The notes below the pieces were generated by a model. It was not told the DNA's origin. It worked only from the letters and a program-made list of their open reading frames with translations, and ran no database searches. From Dehalococcoidia bacterium (GTDB taxonomy: Bacteria; Chloroflexota; Dehalococcoidia; Lucifugimonadales; GCA-002694895), in the NCBI GenBank assembly GCA_029936815.1, contig JAPYRX010000006.1, positions 39,182 through 103,181 on the forward strand: a stretch of 64,000 nucleotides of DNA, read 5' to 3'. Positions 54,360-62,486 of this stretch are shown here, piece after piece (position 1 is the first letter of the stretch; every line of letters starts with the position of its first letter). The position numbers were made by a program, and so were the translations under genes.

Positions 54360-55189
54360 ATAGGTTTGTTTGAAATAGGGTAAGAACCAATTATTTTAAG
54401 GTTGCTAGTCAATGTATTTATCTTAGTGAATATTTTTTTCAATTTAATCTCTTCGGAATGACCAATAATATCCATCCAAAATATATATTTCCCTAATTCT
54501 TTTTTTGATGGCCTTGATTCAATTTTTGTGATATTTATATTCTCATCAGAAAAAAGTTTCATTACATTTATTAATTGCCCAGGTTTATCTATATCTGAAA
54601 AATCAAAGCAAAAAGAAGTTTTGTCATTATTGCTAGGCTGTGTTACTTTACTTCCTAATACAGCAAATCTTGTTATATTATTCTCTTCATCTTGAATATC
54701 TTCTTCAATAACATGAAGATTGTGTTTAATAGCATTTCTAGAGTGTGCAATAGCTGCACTGTATTGAGATTCAGGCTTAAGTTCTGATAATGCAGCAGAT
54801 GTACTTGAGGCATTAATTAATTCTGATTGAGGTAGGTTTTTAGATATGTATATTCTACATTGTGCTAAAGCTTGAGGGTGGGAATATATTTTTAATATAT
54901 CTTTTGGATTTTTTATTCCATTTGTTATTAGTGAATGAGAAATATTCAATAATATTTCAGAATTTATACTTACATCGTATTCATGAATTAATGCGTCTAA
55001 TGTAACTGTTACAGAACCTTCAATGCTGTTTTCAATGGGGACTACTCCGTAATCTGTGATTTCGTCTTGTACTGACTCTATTACTGCTGGAATGGAATGG
55101 ACTGGAAATAACTTTTCATTACGAAATCTATGAATAGCCGCTTGCTCGCAATAAGATCCTTCCGGACCTAAATAAGATATGCTTTTCAT
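54356..55189 (-). CDS. pheA: Prephenate dehydratase
   Basis: This 277-residue enzyme makes phenylpyruvate. It has the start SYLGPEGSYCEQAA, YGVVPIENSIEGSV, the catalytic NNITRFAVLG (Thr-Arg-Phe) and a C-terminal ACT domain (FDFSDIDKPGQLINVMKLF, ESRPSKK) that would bind phenylalanine for feedback control. There is no chorismate mutase domain. Its ESRP motif is intact. It sits downstream of the potassium-module genes on the same strand with a 23-bp gap. Confidence 0.95.
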   Translation of the reverse strand: MKSISYLGPEGSYCEQAAIHRFRNEKLFPVHSIPAVIESVQDEITDYGVVPIENSIEGSVTVTLDALIHEYDVSINSEILLNISHSLITNGIKNPKDILKIYSHPQALAQCRIYISKNLPQSELINASSTSAALSELKPESQYSAAIAHSRNAIKHNLHVIEEDIQDEENNITRFAVLGSKVTQPSNNDKTSFCFDFSDIDKPGQLINVMKLFSDENINITKIESRPSKKELGKYIFWMDIIGHSEEIKLKKIFTKINTLTSNLKIIGSYPISNKPI

Positions 55190-55212
55190 AGTTTGAACCT
55201 CTTGTATAGTTG

Positions 55213-55872
55213 TTAAGATAAATATTCTAACATTTTGTTCTTATTTTTTTCTTCGGTAAGAATAAGTAATTCATCTTCAGAATGGATGGTTTTATGTTCT
55301 GCTGGGGTATCTGTTATTCCGTTTGCTCTTATTAGTAAGATTATCGAACTATGATTTGGAAGAATTATATCTTTAATTGATTTACCTATGATATTCGAAT
55401 AAGAATCTATTCTTATTCCTAAAATTATTTTTTTGGGACTTGTATTTAATTCTGTTATAGACCAAGGAGCAAGAATTGATGTTTCTTGTTCAATAGAGCT
55501 TAAAATCATTGATTCTATATTTATAACTGTATCGATCCCAAAATAAGAAAAGGCTTTTATATAATTTGAATCATTAGCAAGATTAATTGTTTTTTTAACA
55601 TTGTATTTTGATTTTGCAACCATTCCAATTAAAAAATTATCTTTATCTGATTTTGTGGCAACGATGAGTATATCGGCTCTATCCATTCCCGCGAGACTTT
55701 GGATTTCCGGGTCACAAGCATCCCCGTTTTGGCAAATTGGTCCGAATAACTGATCAAAATAGTGACATTTTTCAATATCTTTTTCTATTACAGTCACCTC
55801 GTGATCATATTCTGAATACCATTCGACTAATTTTTGAGTTAAATTGTTTACTCCAATTATAATTACATACAT
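55213..55872 (-). CDS. TrkA/KtrA-type regulatory subunit (RCK-N plus TrkA-C)
   Basis: This 219-residue protein has an N-terminal Rossmann domain (YVIIIGVNNLTQKLVEW, then NGDACDPEIQSLAGMDRADILIVAT) and a C-terminal TrkA-C domain that begins near residue 140 (PKKIILGIRIDSYSNIIGKSIKDI). Such proteins bind NAD(H) or ATP and gate potassium channels or transporters. It lies 1 bp downstream of the short TrkA-N-like gene. A 10-bp-arm inverted repeat (55397-55418) lies in it. Confidence 0.88.
   Translation of the reverse strand: MYVIIIGVNNLTQKLVEWYSEYDHEVTVIEKDIEKCHYFDQLFGPICQNGDACDPEIQSLAGMDRADILIVATKSDKDNFLIGMVAKSKYNVKKTINLANDSNYIKAFSYFGIDTVINIESMILSSIEQETSILAPWSITELNTSPKKIILGIRIDSYSNIIGKSIKDIILPNHSSIILLIRANGITDTPAEHKTIHSEDELLILTEEKNKNKMLEYLS
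55397..55418. repeat. Inverted repeat in a TrkA-type gene
   Basis: GAATAAGAAT and its exact complement flank CT; the sequence is coding (GIRIDSYSN). It is short enough to be chance. I list it with the other intragenic repeats. Confidence 0.4.
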
Positions 55873-55873
55873 A

Positions 55874-56305
55874 TTATTTCCAAAAATGTTTTAGTTTTGG
55901 AGGTAAATTCCAAGGATAAAATATTTCTATTCCTTTAGTGTTAAATAATTCGTCATACTTTACATCATTTATACAACAATAAATATTATTAGTGCTAAAG
56001 GTTGATTTTATTAAGGCTGCAGACAAAATATTTAATTTGGTATCATTTGTTGCCAAAATTGTTAGTAGATTGTTTTTATAATCATTTTCATTTATTGCAT
56101 GGGCATCACTCAAATTTTTTTTCTTTAATGTAATCTGGTTGGAAGTCCTGACAAGCGAAGAGTTGCTTGAATTGTCTTTTTGATCGACGATAAGAGTTAT
56201 ATCATAATGATTAGACGATTTGAGAAAAGAATCAACAATAAAATTTGATATATCTGAATACCCAAATATAGTAATGCTGTTTTTACTTTCAGAAACTTTA
56301 TTCAT
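55874..56305 (-). CDS. Short degenerate TrkA-N-like protein
   Basis: This 143-residue protein keeps the TrkA-N shape (SITIFGYSDISNFIVDSFLK, then LLTILATNDTKLNILSAALIK), but the glycine-rich nucleotide motif is changed to GYSDIS and there is no TrkA-C domain. It lies 7 bp after the USP gene and 1 bp before the full TrkA-type gene. It may be a subunit that has lost nucleotide binding, or the half-domain of a split regulator. The frame is open, so I see no sign of recent decay. Confidence 0.7.
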   Translation of the reverse strand: MNKVSESKNSITIFGYSDISNFIVDSFLKSSNHYDITLIVDQKDNSSNSSLVRTSNQITLKKKNLSDAHAINENDYKNNLLTILATNDTKLNILSAALIKSTFSTNNIYCCINDVKYDELFNTKGIEIFYPWNLPPKLKHFWK

Positions 56306-56312
56306 GATTACA

Positions 56313-56756
56313 TTATTCTTTATAAATTATTGTTGAACAAGCTTGATTGTTAAGTATATATGATGCGTTTAATCCAATTTCAGATGTTGTTTTTTCATTC
56401 TTGTTTGCACCTATTATTAAAAATTGAGGATTATTTATCTTGGCGATTTCTATTATTGCTGCACCTGCGTGTCTAGCCTGTATTATTTCTCCATAAATAT
56501 TTCCATGTGAACTTTTGAATTCTTGTTCTAATTGTTTGAGGATCTTTTCAGCTTTTTGAAAAGATTTGTGATCTTCAATGTCTAATTCTTTTTCTCTAGG
56601 AATTATGATTACATATAATAAGCATATTTCCGAATTGTTATCCGATAGCTTTATTGCACATCTAATTAAACTTGAATCAATTATAGATCCAGATATTCCA
56701 ACTATTATCTTGTTGTGAGTTGTAGATTTTCCTGACGAATTATTTGATCTAAAAAT
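56313..56756 (-). CDS. Universal stress protein (USP family), absent from ORF track, apparent ATT start
   Basis: I translated this from the complement: 147 residues with a clean frame from the ATT at 56756 to TAA at 56315-56313. Features are KIIVGISGSIIDSS at the start, CLLYVIIIPREKELD, AGAAIIEIAKINNPQFLIIGANKN and TSEIGLNASYILNNQACSTIIYKE at the end, all typical of USP proteins. The frame holds no ATG, GTG or TTG upstream of the conserved region; the upstream in-frame TGA lies in the trkA gene. CGGAGA is followed after 8 nt by ATT. It fits exactly between trkA and the next gene, overlapping neither. USP proteins bind ATP or help signalling to transporters. Confidence 0.85.
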   Translation of the reverse strand: MFRSNNSSGKSTTHNKIIVGISGSIIDSSLIRCAIKLSDNNSEICLLYVIIIPREKELDIEDHKSFQKAEKILKQLEQEFKSSHGNIYGEIIQARHAGAAIIEIAKINNPQFLIIGANKNEKTTSEIGLNASYILNNQACSTIIYKE

Positions 56757-56761
56757 ATTAT

Positions 56762-57421
56762 TTATTCTCCGAAATTTTTGTCAATCAGTTCATTCTTCCC
56801 AGCTAAAATTAAAACATCATTTTTTTTAATTATTTCGTTTATATCAGGATTGAGTATTATATTTTTTGACCTGACAATTGCTAGAGCAGTGAGATTGTAT
56901 TTGTCTCTTAATGTTCCAATATTTAATTCTTTTAACGATTTACCTTGTTGGTGTTTAGATACTTCGACTTTACTTATACCATAATTTGCTGTCATTCCCA
57001 TATAATCTATGACATTAGGATTAAACATGTTGTGTGCTAATTGTTCTCCCATTTCTTGTTCAGCTAGTAAGGTTTTGTCTACTTGAATTCTTTCAAGTGC
57101 ATTTCTTTGTAGTTCGTTTTGAGCTCGTGCGACAACATATGGGACACCAATAGATTTCAACAAAACTGAAGTCATAAGACTAGAGACAGTGTCAGAACCT
57201 ATAGCAACAATAGCAGCATCATATGAAGCTATCCCAAGTTCTCGCAAAGTTGATTCATTAGTAGCATCTCCTGAAACAGGATATGTTACCTTACCTAACA
57301 TATCTTGTACTCTATCTTCTTTTTTATCTATAGCAAGAACGTCGTGCCCTAAATTATATAATTCGGTAGCAACGCTTCTTCCAAATCTTCCTATTCCAAT
57401 TACAGCAACTTGTTTTTTCAT
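56762..57421 (-). CDS. trkA: TrkA-type potassium uptake regulator
   Basis: This 219-residue protein has the full NAD-binding motif VAVIGIGRFGRSVATELYNLGHDVLAIDK and GDATNESTLRELGIASYDAAIVAIG, plus a TrkA-C domain from about residue 140 (ISKVEVSKHQQGKSLKELNI). It is the best-conserved of the three NAD-binding subunits and lies 11 bp after trkH, so it is the likely cytoplasmic partner of that channel. The gene ends in TAA, immediately before the ribosome site of the USP gene. Confidence 0.93.
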   Translation of the reverse strand: MKKQVAVIGIGRFGRSVATELYNLGHDVLAIDKKEDRVQDMLGKVTYPVSGDATNESTLRELGIASYDAAIVAIGSDTVSSLMTSVLLKSIGVPYVVARAQNELQRNALERIQVDKTLLAEQEMGEQLAHNMFNPNVIDYMGMTANYGISKVEVSKHQQGKSLKELNIGTLRDKYNLTALAIVRSKNIILNPDINEIIKKNDVLILAGKNELIDKNFGE

Positions 57422-57432
57422 TTGTTTAATTC

Positions 57433-58884
57433 CTATCCTATTGTAACTCTTTCTTGGGCATATTTGAACATTTTAGGATTATTTATATTTCCCAATGACA
57501 AAATCATAGTAATTGGGCCTATTCTACCAATGATCATTAAAATTGTTAACACAATTCTTGATCCAAATGATGAGATATAAGTGAATCCAGATGATAGTCC
57601 TACTGTTCCAAATGCGGAACATATTTCGAAAAAAATGTTTGAATTTTCGTTGTTTTGTTCCAATTGAGAAATAATTATAGAACATAATAAGATCGTTAGA
57701 ATCCCAATGATAGTTATTGTTAAGCATCTTTTTACTTGATCTTCTGGTATTGTGCGTCCAAAAAGTGAAGTATCATTAGCTCCAGTTACAGTACTCTTCA
57801 AATATGCAAGCACCACCATAAATGTATTGATTTTAATTCCACCAGCCGTAGAAGCAGATGCTCCTCCGATGAACATTAAAATTGCACACCATATTGCAGT
57901 AGATGAATTTATTGAATCAAAAGGTAAAGAAGAAAAACCTGCAGTTCTTCCGCTGATAGTATTAAATATCGAATGTTTAATACTTTCAATCATAGAATAA
58001 TTGTTTAAAAGTCCATTAGGTTGAGATTCTAGTAACATAAAAACGATTGTTCCTAAGATGTTTAATATGATTGTTGCAGATATAACAATTTTCGTGTTAA
58101 GTGTAAGGCGTTTCCATCTAATGCTTCCAAGTATATCAAAGAAAACTAAATATCCTAAACTTCCTAGAAAAATTCCACTCCCAATTAAAATCATTACTTT
58201 TGAATTGTTTTCGTAACCTCCTAATAATCCTTCATTATTGAAAAAAACAAATCCTGCGCCGTTAAAAGAAGATATTGCTTGAGAAAACCCTTGCCATAAA
58301 GCCATATATAAATTCATATCTTTAGTGAAAGTCAGAGTTAGAAGAATCCCTAAAATTAGTTGAACAATAATGCTATATGAAACAATCAAAGTAACAGTTG
58401 ATACCGCACTTCCTATTTGTAATTTACCTAATGATTTTGGATCAGCAATAGATTCTCTTAATAATAGTTGTTGAGTTAGTGAAATCTTTTGACCAAACAA
58501 CCTTAGTATGAAAGAAGTAGAAGTCATAAATCCTATTCCTCCAAAGAAAATTAAAAACACAATAGTGGTTTGACCAAATGAAGACCAAAATTCACTTGTA
58601 TTTTCAACTACTAATCCCGTCAATGTAAAAGAGGATGTAGCAGTAAATAGTGATATCAAAAAAGAATTTTTATCAGGATGGTTTGTTGCTTGAGGGAAAA
58701 GTAGAAGAATTGTTCCAGCTAATATGATTGTTAAATAAATTATCAATAATGTAATAGATGGATTATATAATTTTTTTTTCAAATCGAAATTGTTTATTGC
58801 AATATTGATGGGTTTAATTGCATCTAGTCTAGCTATCCTTACAATATTTGACCCTGGTTTTGGATTGTTTGTACTTTTGTTCAT
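57433..58884 (-). CDS. trkH: Trk/Ktr-type potassium transporter channel subunit
   Basis: This 483-residue membrane protein has four pore loops with the filter glycines: TSSFTLTGLVV, SSFNGAGFVFF, SGRTAGFSSLP and FGTVGLSSGFT. It has about ten membrane segments and resembles KtrB/TrkH, which imports K+ with Na+ or H+. The N-terminus (about 40 residues) is hydrophilic. It starts the run trkH-trkA-USP-TrkA-N-TrkA. The divergent gap to the next gene is 59 bp. Confidence 0.93.
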   Translation of the reverse strand: MNKSTNNPKPGSNIVRIARLDAIKPINIAINNFDLKKKLYNPSITLLIIYLTIILAGTILLLFPQATNHPDKNSFLISLFTATSSFTLTGLVVENTSEFWSSFGQTTIVFLIFFGGIGFMTSTSFILRLFGQKISLTQQLLLRESIADPKSLGKLQIGSAVSTVTLIVSYSIIVQLILGILLTLTFTKDMNLYMALWQGFSQAISSFNGAGFVFFNNEGLLGGYENNSKVMILIGSGIFLGSLGYLVFFDILGSIRWKRLTLNTKIVISATIILNILGTIVFMLLESQPNGLLNNYSMIESIKHSIFNTISGRTAGFSSLPFDSINSSTAIWCAILMFIGGASASTAGGIKINTFMVVLAYLKSTVTGANDTSLFGRTIPEDQVKRCLTITIIGILTILLCSIIISQLEQNNENSNIFFEICSAFGTVGLSSGFTYISSFGSRIVLTILMIIGRIGPITMILSLGNINNPKMFKYAQERVTIG

Positions 58885-58943
58885 TATATTTTATTTAAAT
58901 TTATTTATATAATACTTAATATTAAACTAATTGTATGTAAATC

Positions 58944-59525
58944 ATGGATTATGATCAATTTTACAAACGTTCAACAAAAGAAATAGTAGATATTATACAA
59001 AAAATAAATTTATCAGAAACTAAATTTATTTTTACCTTACTTGGATCTTGCCAAAGATTATCTAAATGGATCTTGGACAAAGAGGGAATATCAAAAAATC
59101 TTGTTGGAATTTATATGCCTTATTCAAAAGATGCAATCAATGAATTTATGCAAATAGATACCAAAAATTATGTTAGTGAGCAAGTTGCAACAAATCTTGC
59201 GAAAGCAAATTATTTAAAATTTAATAATGATAAAACTAGCATAAATTTTATTTCTACTGCTGTAAGCTCTTCATTGAAAACAAATAGATTGAAAAGAGGT
59301 AAAGACAGAAGTTATATAACTATTTTTTCTGGAAATAATATTTATAAGTATAAAATCGATTTCATTTCAAAAAATTACACTCGATCTATCCAAGACTTTA
59401 TAATTAGTTATTTTGTTTTGAAGCAACTTTATTTACATTATTATCCTCAGTTAGGAAGTAATATTTCAATTGATAATAATTTTCTTCCAGATGGCGTTAA
59501 AGTTACAAACATTGATAAAATATAA
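58944..59525 (+). CDS. CinA/PncC-like domain protein (first half of a plant-type fusion)
   Basis: This 193-residue protein matches the CinA-like N-terminal half of a plant nucleotidylyltransferase-superfamily protein that I recall. FTLLGSCQRLSKWILDKEGISKNLVGIYMPYS lines up with its SGGASQALGWLMSVPGASNT region. YVSEQVATNLAKANYLK and STAVSSSLKTNRLKRGKDR correspond to the later part. CinA-family proteins hydrolyse nicotinamide mononucleotide or ADP-ribose, but the catalytic SCTGG is replaced by GSCQRL, so activity is uncertain. The second half is the next gene, 15 bp away. This alignment is from memory and needs checking. Confidence 0.6.
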   Translation: MDYDQFYKRSTKEIVDIIQKINLSETKFIFTLLGSCQRLSKWILDKEGISKNLVGIYMPYSKDAINEFMQIDTKNYVSEQVATNLAKANYLKFNNDKTSINFISTAVSSSLKTNRLKRGKDRSYITIFSGNNIYKYKIDFISKNYTRSIQDFIISYFVLKQLYLHYYPQLGSNISIDNNFLPDGVKVTNIDKI

Positions 59526-59540
59526 AAAACATAAATTTTT

Positions 59541-60158
59541 ATGATTGATTTTATAAGTAAGTTAAAAATTGAAAAGTATGAATTTCTTCATTTAGATGAG
59601 AATTTAAAAATTCGTAATTTTAATGTTGAATATGAAAAGTACATTATTTTCCCAGGTAGTTTCAACCCTCTACATGAAGGACATATCGAGCTTTTATTAT
59701 GTGGAATGTTCGTTAGTCAAAAAAAACCTGTTTTTGAAATTTCTATTTCAAATGTCTCAAAACCAGATTTGAATACAAATGAATTGAAAGAACGAATTTT
59801 ACAATTCAAAGGCTTATACGAAATTTTAATTACTGATGAACCTACATTTTTTGAAAAATCCAGATTATTTAAAGGCGCTGATTTTTTAATTGGAGGAGAT
59901 ACATTTATGAGATTATTTGACATGAATTTTTATCCTGATATTAATTCTAAGAATAAAATTTCTGATAATTTAAAAAAATTAAATGAAAATGGAACAAGAT
60001 TTATTATCGGAGGTCGTAATGTGGATGGAGAATTCGTAGATATTAATAGTCTTGAAATTCCTAATGATTTAGAAGATATGTTTGTTGGAATACCCCAAGA
60101 TGTGTTTGATTCTAATATTTCTTCCAATAAAATAAGAAAACAAATGAAAGATAATTAA
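59541..60158 (+). CDS. Nucleotidylyltransferase (cytidylyltransferase/NMNAT-like fold)
   Basis: This 205-residue protein has the nucleotidyltransferase signature PGSFNPLHEGHIELL with the HxGH motif and the C-terminal ISSNKIRKQ (ISSTxxR-like). FEISISNVSKPDL, FLIGGDTFMRL and FIIGGRNVDGEF match the second half of the plant protein recalled for the previous gene. The family joins an adenylyl or cytidylyl group to a phosphate; nicotinamide mononucleotide is one possible substrate. It ends 1 bp before ubiD, so the two are probably co-transcribed. Substrate unknown. Confidence 0.75.
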   Translation: MIDFISKLKIEKYEFLHLDENLKIRNFNVEYEKYIIFPGSFNPLHEGHIELLLCGMFVSQKKPVFEISISNVSKPDLNTNELKERILQFKGLYEILITDEPTFFEKSRLFKGADFLIGGDTFMRLFDMNFYPDINSKNKISDNLKKLNENGTRFIIGGRNVDGEFVDINSLEIPNDLEDMFVGIPQDVFDSNISSNKIRKQMKDN

Positions 60159-60159
60159 T

Positions 60160-61626
60160 ATGTTTGATGATTTAAGACAGTATATAAATTGGTTGTCAGA
60201 TAAAAATCTGTTAACTGTAGTGGATAAAAAAGTATCTTCTGAACTCGAAATTACGGAAATAGTTTCTAGAATGATTGAATCAGGAGGTCCTACTTTAATG
60301 TTTAACAATGTAGACGGGAATAAAATTCCTGTTGTAGCAAATTTATTTGGATCTGAAATAAAAGTTTCTAACGCTTTAGGAATTTCAAATCTAAATGAAC
60401 TATATGACAAATCAAATGATGTTATTTCTTTGATAGATAAAGAAATAACATCATTTAAAGATAAAATGAACCTTTTATCTAATTTGTTCCATATGAGACA
60501 AATTAAACCTAGATTAGTGAAAAAAGCCCCTTGTCATGAATTAATTTATGACCCTGAAGAGTTTAACTTATCTCATTTACCTGCATTGAAATCATGGCCT
60601 TCTGATGGAGGTAAGTATTTGACTTCAGCGATGGTGATATCAAAAAATCCAATTAATAATAAAAGAAATGTGGGAATGTACCGTATTCAAATAATTGACG
60701 AATTAAATGCCATTATGCATTGGCAATCATACAAAGGTGGATCTCAAAATGAAAATCATGCTAAAGATTTAGGTATTACTAAAATTCCTGTTGCTATCGT
60801 GTTAGGATGTGACCCTGTTTCTATGTGGTCTGCGTCAGCTCCTATGCCTCCTGATATTGATGAATTTATGCTAGCAGGATTTCTTAGATCAAAGCCTATA
60901 GAATTAGTTAATTGTTTTTCTATAGATATGCAGGTACCTGCTCATTCTGAAATAGTATTAGAAGGCGAAGTTCACTTAGATGATTATAGAGATGAAGGCC
61001 CTTTTGGAGATCATACGGGTTTTTATTCTCCTATTGCAAAATACCCCACTTTTAAATTAAAAAAAATAACTATGAAGAAAGCCCCTCTATTCCCTGTGAT
61101 AACCGTAGGTAAGCCTATTAAAGAAGATTATTACTTAGGGAAAGCAAGTGAAAGATTCATGCTCCCAATCTTAAAAAAAATAACCTCTGAAATTGTTGAT
61201 GTTAATATGCCAGCTGAAGGTATTTTTCATAATTTTATTATTGTTTCTATTAATAAAAAGTATCATGGGCAGGCAAAAAAAATTATGCATACTATATGGG
61301 GATTAGGATTACTGTCTCTTACAAAAATTGTAATTGTTGTAGATAAATGGGTAGATATCCATGATTTGTCTGAAGTGTTTTGGAGAGTTGGGGTAAATAT
61401 AGATCCAAATAGAGATCTTATGATTACTCAAGGACCAGCTGATGATTTAGATCATTCAAGTGAATTTTATAGATATAGTGGAAAATTAGGTATTGATGCT
61501 ACAGAAAAAATAGAAGGAGAGCCTAGGGTTAGAGAATGGCCAGACGAAATAAAAATGAATAAGGAAATAATAGAATTAGTTGATAATAATTGGGGAAATT
61601 ACGGATTTGAAAAAATAAATGAATAA
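60160..61626 (+). CDS. ubiD: UbiD-family decarboxylase
   Basis: This 488-residue prenyl-FMN-dependent decarboxylase has the start FDDLRQYINWLSDKNLLTVVDK, MYRIQIIDELNAIMHWQ, the ESGGPTLMF segment, EDYYLGKASERFMLP and EGIFHNFIIVSINKKY. The DEGPFGDHTGFY motif carries the glutamate expected in the active site. Members remove aromatic carboxylates in ubiquinone or futalosine-menaquinone synthesis and in aromatic breakdown. It is translated with ubiA (8-bp overlap) and ubiX, which makes the prenyl-FMN cofactor. A long inverted repeat sits in its 5' third. Confidence 0.92.
   Translation: MFDDLRQYINWLSDKNLLTVVDKKVSSELEITEIVSRMIESGGPTLMFNNVDGNKIPVVANLFGSEIKVSNALGISNLNELYDKSNDVISLIDKEITSFKDKMNLLSNLFHMRQIKPRLVKKAPCHELIYDPEEFNLSHLPALKSWPSDGGKYLTSAMVISKNPINNKRNVGMYRIQIIDELNAIMHWQSYKGGSQNENHAKDLGITKIPVAIVLGCDPVSMWSASAPMPPDIDEFMLAGFLRSKPIELVNCFSIDMQVPAHSEIVLEGEVHLDDYRDEGPFGDHTGFYSPIAKYPTFKLKKITMKKAPLFPVITVGKPIKEDYYLGKASERFMLPILKKITSEIVDVNMPAEGIFHNFIIVSINKKYHGQAKKIMHTIWGLGLLSLTKIVIVVDKWVDIHDLSEVFWRVGVNIDPNRDLMITQGPADDLDHSSEFYRYSGKLGIDATEKIEGEPRVREWPDEIKMNKEIIELVDNNWGNYGFEKINE
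60414..60456. repeat. Perfect 18-bp inverted repeat with 7-nt loop inside ubiD
   Basis: AAATGATGTTATTTCTTT (60414-60431) and its exact complement (60439-60456) flank loop GATAGAT. It codes for NDVISLIDKEITSF, a segment before the conserved catalytic parts. The loop length equals that of the nadE repeat, but the arm sequences are unrelated. Confidence 0.95.
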
Positions 61627-62467
61627 AATATCACTAATAACTAAGTCGCTAAGGATACACGAGACTTTATTTACGTTACCATTTGCTTATTTTGGTACGT
61701 TATTTGCAAGCAACGGTTCGTTTGAACTGAAAAATATTATTTTAGTAACTATAGTCTTAGTACTTATAAGATCATTTGGTATGGGAATTAACAGGTATAT
61801 AGACTTAGGCATCGATAAATTAAATGTAAGGACTAAGTCTAGACCTATGGCTTCAGGCTCTATTAGTAAGAATACAATTCTTTTTGTAATATTGGTTTGT
61901 GCTGCATTGTTTATTATTTTTTGCTACTTTATAAATAAATTTGCATTTTACTGTAGCCCTATAGTGGTGGTGATAATGTGGATTTATCCTTATACAAAAA
62001 GATTTACATTTTTGTGCAGTTTTGTATTAGGATTCATATTATCTATTGCACCTGTAGGAGGGTGGGTTGTAGTTAGAGCTAGTATGAATTTAGACATATA
62101 TTTATTCAGCCTTGCTATTATGCTTTGGGCGTCTAGTTTTGACATGATTTACCATACGCAAGACTACAACTTTCAAAAAAAATATAACCTTCAATCATTT
62201 GGATCTAAATTTGGTATAAATAATACATTTATCTTTGCTGTGTTTTTGGATATGTTATCAATGGTAGTATTTGTTTATTTTGGATATTCAAGTGAATTAA
62301 AAATTATTTATTTTATCGGATGCTCAATTGGATTATTGATTCATTTGATTAAATATATAAGAAATTGGCCTAAATCTGATAAAATAAATTTAAGACCAGA
62401 ATTTTTCAGATGGAATACTATGTTTTCTTTGATTATTTCTAGTTTTGCAATAATCTCGATAATTTAA
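61619..62467 (+). CDS. ubiA: UbiA-family prenyltransferase
   Basis: This 282-residue membrane protein has about eight hydrophobic segments. It has the first aspartate motif GINRYIDLGIDKLNVRTKSRP and the second DMIYHTQDYNFQKKYNLQS. It moves a prenyl chain onto an aromatic ring. With UbiD and UbiX adjacent, the UbiA-UbiD-UbiX trio fits either ubiquinone or futalosine-type menaquinone synthesis; no mqnA-E genes are visible, so the choice is open. It overlaps ubiD by 8 bp. Confidence 0.9.
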   Translation: MNKISLITKSLRIHETLFTLPFAYFGTLFASNGSFELKNIILVTIVLVLIRSFGMGINRYIDLGIDKLNVRTKSRPMASGSISKNTILFVILVCAALFIIFCYFINKFAFYCSPIVVVIMWIYPYTKRFTFLCSFVLGFILSIAPVGGWVVVRASMNLDIYLFSLAIMLWASSFDMIYHTQDYNFQKKYNLQSFGSKFGINNTFIFAVFLDMLSMVVFVYFGYSSELKIIYFIGCSIGLLIHLIKYIRNWPKSDKINLRPEFFRWNTMFSLIISSFAIISII

Positions 62468-62486
62468 ATTATATTAAGTTAATATT

